Shown here: in pieces, positions 7,094-14,243 of the stretch
How positions within the stretch are numbered: position 1 is the stretch's first letter
How the letters are laid out: each line of letters begins with the position of its first letter
Assembly (NCBI GenBank): GCA_024689605.1
Contig: JAILDD010000104.1
Coordinates: 1-18,821 of the forward strand
From: Lachnospiraceae bacterium
Lineage (GTDB): Bacteria; Bacillota_A; Clostridia; Lachnospirales; Lachnospiraceae
Direction of reading: 5' to 3'
DNA: 18,821 nt
The notes under the pieces: generated by a model
What the model was told of the DNA's origin: nothing
What the model saw: only the letters and a program-made list of their open reading frames with translations
The model's database searches: none
Position numbers and translations under genes: made by a program

Positions 7094-8281
7094 TTATGAA
7101 TTCTCCGCCTTGTATCTTGTGATAAGGCTCTGGATACGCTCGCTGGGATCAAGAAGATCGCTTATGGATACATCATGGTTGAGGGTATCGATTATATATG
7201 CTATGTACTTGCTCATATCACAGTTGATATACCAGTCGCGGCTAAGCAGCTCCGGAGTCTGGTAGATAAGGTTTGTGGTAAGGATGCTGCAGATCGTACC
7301 TTCCTCGTATGCCTTATCAAAAAGCTCAAGACCGCTGGTGAAAAGACCGAAGGTTGAGCAGCAGAATATCCTGCCTGCCTTGCGCTTCTTAAGCTCTTTT
7401 GCAACCTCCAGCATGCTTTCGCCGGAAGCGATCATGTCGTCCACTATGATCATATCCTTGCCCTCTACGCTGGAACCAAGGAACTCATGGGCAACAATGG
7501 GATTACGTCCGTCAACGATCTTGGTATAATCACGGCGCTTGTAGAACATGCCCACATCCAGGCCAAGTACGTTAGCCATGTATATTGCCCTGCTCATTCC
7601 GCCTTCGTCCGGGCTTATTACCATCATGTGATCCACATCAAAATTAAGGTCCTTATGCTTCTTGCACATAGCCTTGATGAACTGATATGCAGGCTGAACA
7701 GTCTCAAAACCCTTAAGAGGGATTGCATTCTGTACCCTGGGATCATGCGCATCAAAGGTGATGATATTGTCAACGCCCATGGCTGTGAGTTCCTGAAGTG
7801 CATATGCACAGTCCAGGGATTCTCTTGCCGTACGCTTATGCTGTCTGCTCTCATAAAGGAAAGGCATGATCACAGTGATCCTTCTCGCCTTACCTCCCAC
7901 AGCAGCGATCACTCTCTTTAAGTCTGCGTAGTGATCATCCGGTGAATAGTGGTTTATCTGTCCGAAAAGCTTATATGTCATGCTGAAATTGCACACATCA
8001 ACCATCAGGAAGAGATCCGTGCCTCTTACAGACTCTTTGATTATGCCCTTTGCCTCACCCGAGCCAAAACGGGGAACGGTTGCATTCAGTATATAAGTAT
8101 CCCTCTCGTAGCCCGAGAATGCCAGCGTGTCTGCATGCTCGTTTTCCCTCTCCTTACGCCATCTAACAAGGTACTGATCTACCTTTTCGCCCATGGTCTT
8201 GCAGCCTTCAAGGGGGATAATGCCCAGTGAACCCACGGGAATGGTGTTAAGATTTCTGATCTCATCTTTTACAGGCGACAT
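7094..8281 (-). CDS. prs: Ribose-phosphate pyrophosphokinase (long, divergent form)
   Basis: PRPP synthetase makes phosphoribosyl pyrophosphate from ribose-5-phosphate and ATP for nucleotide, NAD, His and Trp synthesis. Recognisable elements are MPFLYESRQHKR (139-150; compare the classical PYYGYARQDRK), TFDAHDPRVQ (175-184; compare TLDLHAxQIQ), SPDEGG (223-228), the flexible-loop YKRRD (247-251) and the PRPP loop VDDMIASGES (280-289). The start at 8281 is chosen because AGAGAGG lies 6 bases upstream. An ATG 29 codons earlier (8368) has no comparable ribosome site and its extension does not resemble the family. At 395 residues it is well beyond the classical size of about 315, with an N-terminal extension; I believe this length occurs in clostridial homologues. 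It follows dnaC by about 100 bases and has its own terminator. Confidence 0.9.
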   Translation of the reverse strand: MSPVKDEIRNLNTIPVGSLGIIPLEGCKTMGEKVDQYLVRWRKERENEHADTLAFSGYERDTYILNATVPRFGSGEAKGIIKESVRGTDLFLMVDVCNFSMTYKLFGQINHYSPDDHYADLKRVIAAVGGKARRITVIMPFLYESRQHKRTARESLDCAYALQELTAMGVDNIITFDAHDPRVQNAIPLKGFETVQPAYQFIKAMCKKHKDLNFDVDHMMVISPDEGGMSRAIYMANVLGLDVGMFYKRRDYTKIVDGRNPIVAHEFLGSSVEGKDMIIVDDMIASGESMLEVAKELKKRKAGRIFCCSTFGLFTSGLELFDKAYEEGTICSILTTNLIYQTPELLSRDWYINCDMSKYIAYIIDTLNHDVSISDLLDPSERIQSLITRYKAENS

Positions 8282-8337
8282 AGTTTTCCTCTCTTTCTGA
8301 TGTGAGATTCCTAAAAAATATACTTGATGTATTTTCA

Positions 8338-8358
8338 ATGACAGTGCTTGTCTGTCAT
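8338..8358 (-). promoter_or_regulatory. Inverted repeat between dnaC and prs
   Basis: ATGACAG and CTGTCAT form a perfect 7-bp inverted repeat with a 7-base spacer, midway between the dnaC stop and the prs start. No U-tract follows on the minus strand. It could be an operator, an RNA-processing hairpin or a weak transcription barrier. I found no good promoter in this gap. Confidence 0.4.
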
Positions 8359-8380
8359 GGAAATTCATATAATAACCGCG

Positions 8381-9379
8381 TCAGCTGCCGTTCAGCTCCG
8401 CCATTCTTGCCCTTAAAGCCTTCAGCCCCCTGATATCTCTTCCGGTCATCTCGCAGAGTCTGTTATCAACGGAAAAGAGACGGGAAGCAAATCTCTCGGT
8501 ATAAGTATCCTTCAGCACCGATGGCGACATATTTGTGGTGATAAGTATAGGCCTGCCACTGTCCAGCCTCTTATTGTATATCCTGAACAGGCAGGACTTG
8601 GTAAAATCATTGGGATATTCGGTCCCCAGGTCATCTATCACCAGTAGGTCACAATTATACAGCATCTCGTTTAAAGAATTAAGCTCATTTTTGTTTGAGC
8701 CGTACATTGCATTGGATATCTGTTCAAAAAGCCCCGACGCACTGTAGGAAAGCACAAAATACCCTTCCTCCATAAGTGCCCTTGCAATGCACCCTGCCAT
8801 GAAAGTCTTTCCGGTACCTACATTCCCGTACAGTACCATGCCTCTGTGATCCTCATCAAAGCGGTCCACCATTTCATGGCTGACTTTCAGGACATAGCGG
8901 AAATTATCCAGGTCATCTCCCTCATAGTAGGACTCATCAGCAAGTTCAAAACTCTTGCCCTCCAGCCAGGCCTTCATATTAAGGCTCTCATATAACTGTT
9001 CTATCTCAAGCTGGCGAAGGCAGCTGCACTTTTCATTTCCGATGTAACCTGTGTCCCTGCAGTCCGGACATTCATAGGGCGGCTCCAGATAGTCCTCCGG
9101 ATATCCTGCCGACAAAAGAAGCTGCTTCTTTTCGTTTTCCATCTGGCGCATTCTGATTATCACAGAGCCCGTCAGCTGTCTGCGTTCCTCTTCATCCTCT
9201 ATGTCAAAAGACTTAAGTGCCGTCTTTATTGACAGGTTGCGGATTGCGGTATCAAGCTCCCTGTATTCCGGAAGTTTACCAAACACTTCTGTCTGCCGCT
9301 TAAGCTTAAGCTTATCCCTGTTTCTGCGCCTCTCTTCGTATATGAGCTTTATTTTGTCATACTGTCTGTTGGTAAGCAT
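8381..9379 (-). CDS. dnaC: DnaC/DnaI-type helicase loader ATPase
   Basis: This AAA+ ATPase loads the replicative helicase onto DNA, with a role like Bacillus DnaI. The 332-residue protein has a charged coiled N-terminal region (1-100), a zinc-binding module with CPDC (104-107), C118 and C120, Walker A GNVGTGKT (185-192), Walker B LLVIDDLG (245-252), a sensor-like TTN segment (281-283) and an ERFASRL arginine-finger region (295-301). The Cys cluster before the AAA+ core is typical of DnaI-like loaders. It starts 9 bases after the DnaD-like gene stop, which is doubled (TGATGA), so the two are certainly one operon. The ribosome site is weak (GATGAG), compatible with coupling. The symbol could equally be dnaI. 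Confidence 0.9.
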   Translation of the reverse strand: MLTNRQYDKIKLIYEERRRNRDKLKLKRQTEVFGKLPEYRELDTAIRNLSIKTALKSFDIEDEEERRQLTGSVIIRMRQMENEKKQLLLSAGYPEDYLEPPYECPDCRDTGYIGNEKCSCLRQLEIEQLYESLNMKAWLEGKSFELADESYYEGDDLDNFRYVLKVSHEMVDRFDEDHRGMVLYGNVGTGKTFMAGCIARALMEEGYFVLSYSASGLFEQISNAMYGSNKNELNSLNEMLYNCDLLVIDDLGTEYPNDFTKSCLFRIYNKRLDSGRPILITTNMSPSVLKDTYTERFASRLFSVDNRLCEMTGRDIRGLKALRARMAELNGS

Positions 9380-9388
9380 CTGTTCTCA

Positions 9389-10651
9389 TCATTTCTTCGA
9401 AAGCTTCTTCACAAGCAGGTCGTAATCATCCTGTCTTTCTTCAAAATTACCGAAGGTGCCGTTCTTTTTCCCGGCTCTTGCCTGACCGGCAGATGTCGTA
9501 TGTCCGGAGGTTGCTGCTTTTGCTCCTGCTCTTTTCTTGCGGTACTCCTCATCAAGAGACTCTATATCTTCAACAATACTGACACCGCTGTTGAACCAGT
9601 CCTTCAGTATTTTTTCCGCATAAGCTATGCGATGATCCTCAACATTCACAACAGTCCTGTTGCAAGCTTCCTTTATGATCTCCTCGGAAAAACCGTAGGT
9701 GGTAAACCATCTGTGCACGGCATCCAGCTCACCCTGGGCAAAATTGCCGTTTCTTCCCAGAAGTGACAGCACTGCCTTCTCCCTGGCATCAGGCGCCTTT
9801 ATCTGTGCGCTGCAGTACTCCTTTGCCTTTTCAACACTGTCTACGCCATTCTCAAGCCACTGCAGTGCAGTCGCCTCCACGGCATAAAAATCCTTTTTAT
9901 TCTCAGCACAGTACTGCATCAGATAGTCGATCAGATCCACAGGCATTTTCAGGCTGTATGAAAGAAACATTATGGAAGTGATCTCCGTGCTTCCTATGGG
10001 CCGTCCGAAATAAAGCTGTGCAGCCGTAACAAGTGTCTTGGCGTCCTTACTCTTTTTGTATTCCTTTACATCTGCAACTGTATAAGCACCCTTTATCTTG
10101 TCCGGATCGATCTCCATATCTTCCACTTTCTTCCTGTTCCTTACTGACCTGTGTCCTGCCGGCTGCGCATCGGAAGCAATATCCTCATCACTGTAGCAAT
10201 CCTGTTCCTCAGTCTCGGGAACATCCGCAGGCTCTTCCTCCTCCACGCTCATAAGCCTCTCGCTGTCCGCATCCATACGGTAAAGGAGCTCAGCCGGATC
10301 AGCGAAACGTATAGACGTAATGGACTCTGCCTTTTTAGCATATGCACGTGAGCTCTTCCTGCCCGGCTTATGTACATCATCCTCACCCAGGGTATCCTTC
10401 CTGTAGCCCACATATATGAGATGCTTCTCCTCCCAGTAATGAAGAGCACGCATCACATCCCTTTCGGAAAAATCCAGAAAGTCCACTATATCCGAAAACT
10501 CCACACTGCGCCCTGTGCTGCGGAGTTTGAGAAGATATATGTATAACTTGAGCTGGACTTCATTTGCATCGCTCATGTAATGCTCTATGAATATATTCGA
10601 TAACTCTGTAACGCCGCTTTCTGTATCAGCGATAAGACTAATTCCCGACAT
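9389..10651 (-). CDS. dnaD: DnaD-domain replication initiation protein
   Basis: DnaD-family proteins help DnaA-dependent or restart primosome assembly and work with the helicase loader. The 420-residue protein has a winged-helix-like N-terminus (about 16-85, with a hydrophobic LKLYIYLLKL helix) and a low-complexity acidic linker (about 125-180). Two tandem DnaD/DnaB helical modules follow (about 205-280, including YFGRPIGSTEI and ALQWLENGV; about 287-360, including EKILKDWFNSGV). A basic Ala/Gly linker and the conserved tail motif NFEERQDDYDLL (402-413) end the protein. Two modules plus the long linker make it larger than Bacillus DnaD (about 230 residues) and closer to DnaB-like organisation. 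The start is the first in-frame ATG; the closest good purine run (GAGGGG) is about 14 bases away, so start confidence is moderate. Confidence 0.88.
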   Translation of the reverse strand: MSGISLIADTESGVTELSNIFIEHYMSDANEVQLKLYIYLLKLRSTGRSVEFSDIVDFLDFSERDVMRALHYWEEKHLIYVGYRKDTLGEDDVHKPGRKSSRAYAKKAESITSIRFADPAELLYRMDADSERLMSVEEEEPADVPETEEQDCYSDEDIASDAQPAGHRSVRNRKKVEDMEIDPDKIKGAYTVADVKEYKKSKDAKTLVTAAQLYFGRPIGSTEITSIMFLSYSLKMPVDLIDYLMQYCAENKKDFYAVEATALQWLENGVDSVEKAKEYCSAQIKAPDAREKAVLSLLGRNGNFAQGELDAVHRWFTTYGFSEEIIKEACNRTVVNVEDHRIAYAEKILKDWFNSGVSIVEDIESLDEEYRKKRAGAKAATSGHTTSAGQARAGKKNGTFGNFEERQDDYDLLVKKLSKK

Positions 10652-10781
10652 AGCTGTCCGTGTATCCCCTCGTAGTTAGTCATGATAACCACAGTATTCT
10701 GCTCCCCCCGGGACCATGAATGCCAATGGCATATCCGCATGAAACAGGCATGGTTTTACGCATGCCCTTCACCGCAAAAAA

Positions 10782-10809
10782 AGTATACCACCTTATGTGT
10801 CAAAATCAA
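10782..10809 (-). promoter_or_regulatory. Probable dnaD-dnaC promoter
   Basis: Minus-strand -35 TTGATT (10809-10804), a 16-bp spacer and -10 TATACT (10787-10782) with a TGG extension. Predicted start near 10775, giving a leader of roughly 120 bases. A TTGACA also occurs just downstream of this -35 but is only 10 bp from the -10 and so cannot pair with it. Confidence 0.55.
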
Positions 10810-10855
10810 CCTGGCCAATGTACACAACACCGCATAAAATAAGGGTTTCTGCCGA

Positions 10856-10873
10856 TGTGGATAATGTGGATAA
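10856..10873 (-). promoter_or_regulatory. Two tandem consensus DnaA boxes
   Basis: The 9-mer TGTGGATAA occurs twice with no gap at 10856-10864 and 10865-10873. On the gene strand each reads TTATCCACA, the exact consensus DnaA box. They sit about 47 bp upstream of the predicted dnaD -35. Given that the downstream genes load the replicative helicase, the best explanation is DnaA regulation of this operon; a DnaA titration site is the alternative. Confidence 0.75.
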
Positions 10874-10886
10874 CCCCAAAAAAATC

Positions 10887-10914
10887 AAAAAAAGTGCGTA
10901 ACTACGCACTTTTT
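10887..10914. terminator. Strong bidirectional terminator after murC
   Basis: AAAAAGTGCGTA and TACGCACTTTTT form a perfect 12-bp inverted repeat with two bases between, giving a GC core flanked by A- and T-runs on both sides. It can stop transcription in either direction. It closes the lipoprotein-NTase-murC unit and insulates the dnaD promoter. Confidence 0.9.
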
Positions 10915-11034
10915 CATCAACATCATTTTTGTTAAAAAAAATCTTCCCAAAATTATGGCACGGGAAATGTTAAAATTCGTCAAAAATGTCAATTGAAGAC
11001 CGGAAAGCCTTGATTTTACTGGATTTTTGGCACC

Positions 11035-12429
11035 TTAATTCTCACCAAGTATATGCTCGCCGACCCTGTAAACATCCCCTGCACCTATAGTCATCACAAG
11101 GTCCCCCTCCGAAACATTGAGAAGGATATGGTTCTCAATGTCATCAAAATAGCTGTAGTGATAAGCTTCCTGTCCCTTATCCTTAAGCTTTTTTAAAAGA
11201 TCCCTTGAAGATATGCCTATGGTATTCTTTTCCCTGGCCGCATAGATATCCGTAAGCAGCACCACATCAGCATCACTTAAGGCATCTGCAAAATCATCCA
11301 GGAACGCCTTGGTCCTGGTATAGGTATGAGGCTGGAATACAACCCAGAGTTTTTTGTGCGGATAGTTTTTAGCGGCCTTTAATGTGGCCCTTATTTCAGT
11401 CGGATGGTGTGCGTAATCATCTATCACCGTCACACCATGGATCTCACCTTTTTTCTCAAAACGCCTGTCGGTACCGTGGAATCCCTTGAGGGCTCCCACT
11501 GCCGTCTCCCTGTCCACGCCTGCAACATCGCCTGCTGCCAGGGCTGCCAGCGAGTTATAGACATTGTGCTCGCCCACAACAGAAAGGGCAACTTCTGCGG
11601 TCTCCTCGCTGCCGTCAGGGTTCTTTTTATGCATGGTATAACAGCCATGTCCCATGTCATCATAGGAAATGTCCGTTGCATAATAATCCGCACTGTCATC
11701 CTTTCCATATGTGATGACCCTGCAGGAAAGATCCTTTGTAAGCTCTTTGTAATCGTCGATCTGTGAATTGATTATCAGCGTGCCGTCCTCAGGAAGCAGT
11801 GAAGCAAATTTCCTGAAGGATGTACGGATATCATTTATGTCCTTGAAGAAATCAAGGTGGTCCTCCTCTATATTGAGGATGATAGCAACTTTAGGGAAAA
11901 ATGAAAGGAAGCTGTTGGTATACTCACAGGCTTCGGCTACAAAGAAATCATTGCCGCCGATACGCAGGTTGCCGCCTATGTCCTTGAGTATCCCGCCCAC
12001 GGTAATGGTGGGGTCGTCATCTGCCTTCAGAAGTATCTCGGACACCATTGATGTGGTAGTGGTCTTGCCATGTGTTCCGCTGACAGCTATCGGAAGCTTA
12101 TAGTTCCGCATTATCTGGCCTAAAAGTTCCGCCCTCGTAAGCGTTGGTATTCCCTTGCTCAGGACCTCTTTATATTCCTCATTATCCGGTGATATCGCCG
12201 CTGTATAGACCATCAGATCGATACCGTCGGTAATATTTTCCTTTTTCTGGCCGATAAAGACTTTTGCACCCTTTTCTTCCAGATGCTTTGTCAGCTCGCT
12301 TTCCTTCATGTCGGAACCGGATACGGTAAAGCCTTCGGATAAAAGTATCTCCGCCAGGCCGCTCATGCTTATGCCGCCGATTCCCATGAAATGCACATGT
12401 ATAGGTTTGTCAAAATCCACTTGATACAT
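11035..12429 (-). CDS. murC: UDP-N-acetylmuramate--L-alanine ligase
   Basis: MurC adds L-alanine to UDP-N-acetylmuramic acid using ATP, the first amino-acid addition in cytoplasmic peptidoglycan precursor synthesis. The 464-residue protein has the N-terminal UDP-binding loop FMGIGGISMSGLA (14-26), the ATP loop SGTHGKTTTT (117-126), EACEYTNSF (166-174), NIEEDHLDFF (186-195), GEHNVYNSLAAL, DDYAHHPTE and FQPHTYTRT in the usual Mur ligase order. It starts 29 bases after the NTP-transferase gene; the ribosome site is only a weak AAGAG. A strong terminator follows, so it is the last gene of its unit. It is not in a classical dcw division cluster here. Confidence 0.97.
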   Translation of the reverse strand: MYQVDFDKPIHVHFMGIGGISMSGLAEILLSEGFTVSGSDMKESELTKHLEEKGAKVFIGQKKENITDGIDLMVYTAAISPDNEEYKEVLSKGIPTLTRAELLGQIMRNYKLPIAVSGTHGKTTTTSMVSEILLKADDDPTITVGGILKDIGGNLRIGGNDFFVAEACEYTNSFLSFFPKVAIILNIEEDHLDFFKDINDIRTSFRKFASLLPEDGTLIINSQIDDYKELTKDLSCRVITYGKDDSADYYATDISYDDMGHGCYTMHKKNPDGSEETAEVALSVVGEHNVYNSLAALAAGDVAGVDRETAVGALKGFHGTDRRFEKKGEIHGVTVIDDYAHHPTEIRATLKAAKNYPHKKLWVVFQPHTYTRTKAFLDDFADALSDADVVLLTDIYAAREKNTIGISSRDLLKKLKDKGQEAYHYSYFDDIENHILLNVSEGDLVMTIGAGDVYRVGEHILGEN

Positions 12430-12458
12430 ATTTTTCTCTTTTCTGATCCTGTAACGCT

Positions 12459-13385
12459 TTATTCCCAGAGCTTGTCGGGATATACGCCCTTTGCCTTAAG
12501 CTCGGCAATGGATGCCATTACACCGGGCTTGTCCTCCTTATAGGTAACACCGAACCACTTATCCTCAGATGAAAGCACCTTTACGGAAACCTCATCCGCA
12601 TTTACCATCTTGCCCACCTCTATAGGCAGGAAGCATTCCGACTTAAGGGGATCCGCTTCAATGCCGTTCTTGAAGAACTCATCTAAAGCTTTTCCTAACC
12701 TCGGGAATATTGAAGGCTCAAAGCCCCACATATTCATTGATACCAGGGTATCCAGCCCAAGGCTTCCGGTAGTACCGTCTGCCAGGGTGTAAACTGCTCC
12801 CTCGCCGCCTTTTTCAATATGGGTAAGCTCTTCAATCTTTGAAAGGAATCCCTCTTCATCGCTCCTGCAGCACCCTCTGGATACATATCCGTTATCCGTC
12901 AGGGTATTGCCCAGAAGGTATCCCACCATGCAGTACGCAGCCTGTCCCTCTTTTTTCGAAACAGGATCATTCAAAAAGCCGGCCAGCGTCTTATATGCGC
13001 TCACGCCGTAGTAGTCATCGGAATTGATGACTGCGAAAGGCTCCTTCACCACATCCCTGCAACAGTAGATTGCGTGAGCTGTTCCCCAGGGCTTAACCCT
13101 GCCTTCGGGAATAACGGTTCCCTCAGGGATGGCATCCATTTTCTGATAAACGTATTCCACCGGCATCTTGCGGCTCACCTGGTCGCCTATGCAGGAACGG
13201 AAATCTGCCTCATTTTCCTCTTTTATTATGAATACCACCTTGCCGAATCCGGCGCGGAGCGCATCATAGATTGAAAAATCTATGATCTTGTGTCCTTCTT
13301 CATCTACCGGATCTATCTGCTTCAGACCGCCGTATCGGCTTCCCAGACCTGCCGCCAGTATTACTAATGTTGGCTTTACACCCAT
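12459..13385 (-). CDS. Sugar-phosphate nucleotidyltransferase, substrate unknown
   Basis: This 308-residue protein has the NTP-transferase fold that activates sugar phosphates with an NTP. Visible motifs are AAGLGSRYGGLKQ (11-23, nucleotide-binding loop with lysine), PWGTAHAI (99-106) and NSDDYYG (121-127, metal-binding Asp). It is not a clear GalU, RmlA or GlmU: the family signatures differ and there is no C-terminal beta-helix. A GGAGG site is 8 bases before the ATG. It sits 25 bases after a lipoprotein gene and 29 bases before murC, so the three are likely co-transcribed. This suggests a cell-surface or cell-wall sugar as product, but that is context only. The catalytic class is well supported; the substrate is not. 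Confidence 0.85.
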   Translation of the reverse strand: MGVKPTLVILAAGLGSRYGGLKQIDPVDEEGHKIIDFSIYDALRAGFGKVVFIIKEENEADFRSCIGDQVSRKMPVEYVYQKMDAIPEGTVIPEGRVKPWGTAHAIYCCRDVVKEPFAVINSDDYYGVSAYKTLAGFLNDPVSKKEGQAAYCMVGYLLGNTLTDNGYVSRGCCRSDEEGFLSKIEELTHIEKGGEGAVYTLADGTTGSLGLDTLVSMNMWGFEPSIFPRLGKALDEFFKNGIEADPLKSECFLPIEVGKMVNADEVSVKVLSSEDKWFGVTYKEDKPGVMASIAELKAKGVYPDKLWE

Positions 13386-13410
13386 GTTTTTTCCTCCGTT
13401 GTAATTTATT

Positions 13411-14001
13411 CTATTCCCTCACCAGTTCTATGCTGTTCTGGCTCTGTTCATATTCCGCCGCCCATTTTGCCCCGGGCTCTATCTGATATATGAGGGTAAA
13501 AACTTTCTGATCCGTAACATAGATATACATAGCCACACTAAAGTCCTTGTCGTCCTTACGGTAGACCATACGTGTCTTGATACGTCTCACACCCTCTCCG
13601 AGATCCTCGTTGTAAAATTCGGTAATAGCGGCATTGCTGCTGACATCGCGGTTAAGTTCTGCCTGCATATCCTCTTTTGTCATTATGCTGTAATCGTCGC
13701 CGGGATCTTTTTCACTGACCTTGTAGGCAATATACGAATCATCCACGGACATAGGTCCCTTATAAACCTTATTATCTTCGGTATTGCCCGCCGCTTCCGT
13801 AAATCCCTCGGGAACAGAAAAATCCAGGCCCGAATATGTAACAGGCGCAGGAAGGTTCAGTGTTACATTCTCCGATACGGTATTTTCCGAAACCGCTGAA
13901 TTATCCGATACATTTCCCGGATTATTTTCACATCCCGCAGCCCCCAGCATAAGAACCGTTAAAAGAGCCGCCGGAACTATTCTTTTATTATTCAAAAGCA
14001 T
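13411..14001 (-). CDS. Predicted lipoprotein of unknown function
   Basis: The 196-residue product starts with a signal peptide (NNKR, then a hydrophobic run from residue 8) and a lipobox ending AAGC with C24 as the lipidation site, so it should be anchored to the outer face of the membrane. A Ser/Asn/Val/Glu-rich spacer (about 25-45, with VSDNSAVSENTVSEN-like repeats) leads to a globular domain of about 150 residues beginning GLDFSVPEGF. I do not recognise this domain. I chose the ATG at 14001 because AGGT lies about 8 bases before it; an in-frame ATG 10 codons earlier (14031) has a poorer site and would put charged and Cys residues ahead of the signal. It is first in the unit with the NTP-transferase and murC. 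Confidence 0.8.
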   Translation of the reverse strand: MLLNNKRIVPAALLTVLMLGAAGCENNPGNVSDNSAVSENTVSENVTLNLPAPVTYSGLDFSVPEGFTEAAGNTEDNKVYKGPMSVDDSYIAYKVSEKDPGDDYSIMTKEDMQAELNRDVSSNAAITEFYNEDLGEGVRRIKTRMVYRKDDKDFSVAMYIYVTDQKVFTLIYQIEPGAKWAAEYEQSQNSIELVRE

Positions 14002-14142
14002 AAAACTTACCTGTTTAGTGCAGCATAACATCTCAACATCCGTTATATGATACCACTATTTTAGAAATAATAACACCTTTTATGTAAACTAAGTTATGAC
14101 AGTTTAAAAATCGTGCAGGGGTGACGAAATCCCCTTTTTCAT

Positions 14143-14171
14143 AAAAAACCACGGGACGTATCCCGTGGTTT
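14143..14171 (-). terminator. Terminator of pgi
   Basis: AAACCACGGGA and TCCCGTGGTTT form an 11-bp perfect stem with a 4-base loop. On the minus strand it runs into a TTTTTT tract. It is about 73 bases past the pgi stop. The plus strand has only three Ts, so the main direction is leftward. Confidence 0.9.
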
Positions 14172-14186
14172 AATGATATATTTTAA

Positions 14187-14220
14187 GTAACCGGAAGAAC
14201 CGATAGATTCTGAACAGTTA
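14187..14220 (+). repeat. 34-bp pgi-flanking inverted repeat, copy A (3' side)
   Basis: This plus-strand sequence begins GTAACCGGAAG and ends TTCTGAACAGTTA. It matches the minus strand at 15931-15898 at 31 of 34 positions (differences at repeat positions 6, 11 and 21). It lies between the pgi stop and the pgi terminator, so its complement is transcribed in the pgi 3' UTR. See copy B and the finding. Confidence 0.85.
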
Positions 14221-14243
14221 CCAGTTTAAAATCCTGCCACTGA

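Larger units (their letters stand above)
10652..11034 (-). other. dnaD upstream region and murC 3' region (383 bp, no gene)
   Basis: In minus-strand order it contains about 120 AT-rich bases after murC with nothing recognised, a bidirectional terminator (10914-10887), paired DnaA boxes (10873-10856), the dnaD promoter (10809-10782) and a leader of about 120 bases. The leader includes two short inverted repeats: GGCATG/CATGCC at 10747-10752 and 10761-10766, and a second palindrome, ATGCCA-A-TGGCAT, near 10720-10732. No small gene is apparent. Confidence 0.75.

Noticed and set aside
8282..8368. Longer prs start 29 codons upstream
   Set aside because: The ATG at 8281 has a good ribosome site at correct spacing, and the extension does not look like Prs and covers an inverted repeat.
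10856..10873. DnaA boxes as a replication origin
   Set aside because: Only two boxes, no cluster and no dnaA or dnaN nearby; a regulatory or titration role fits better.
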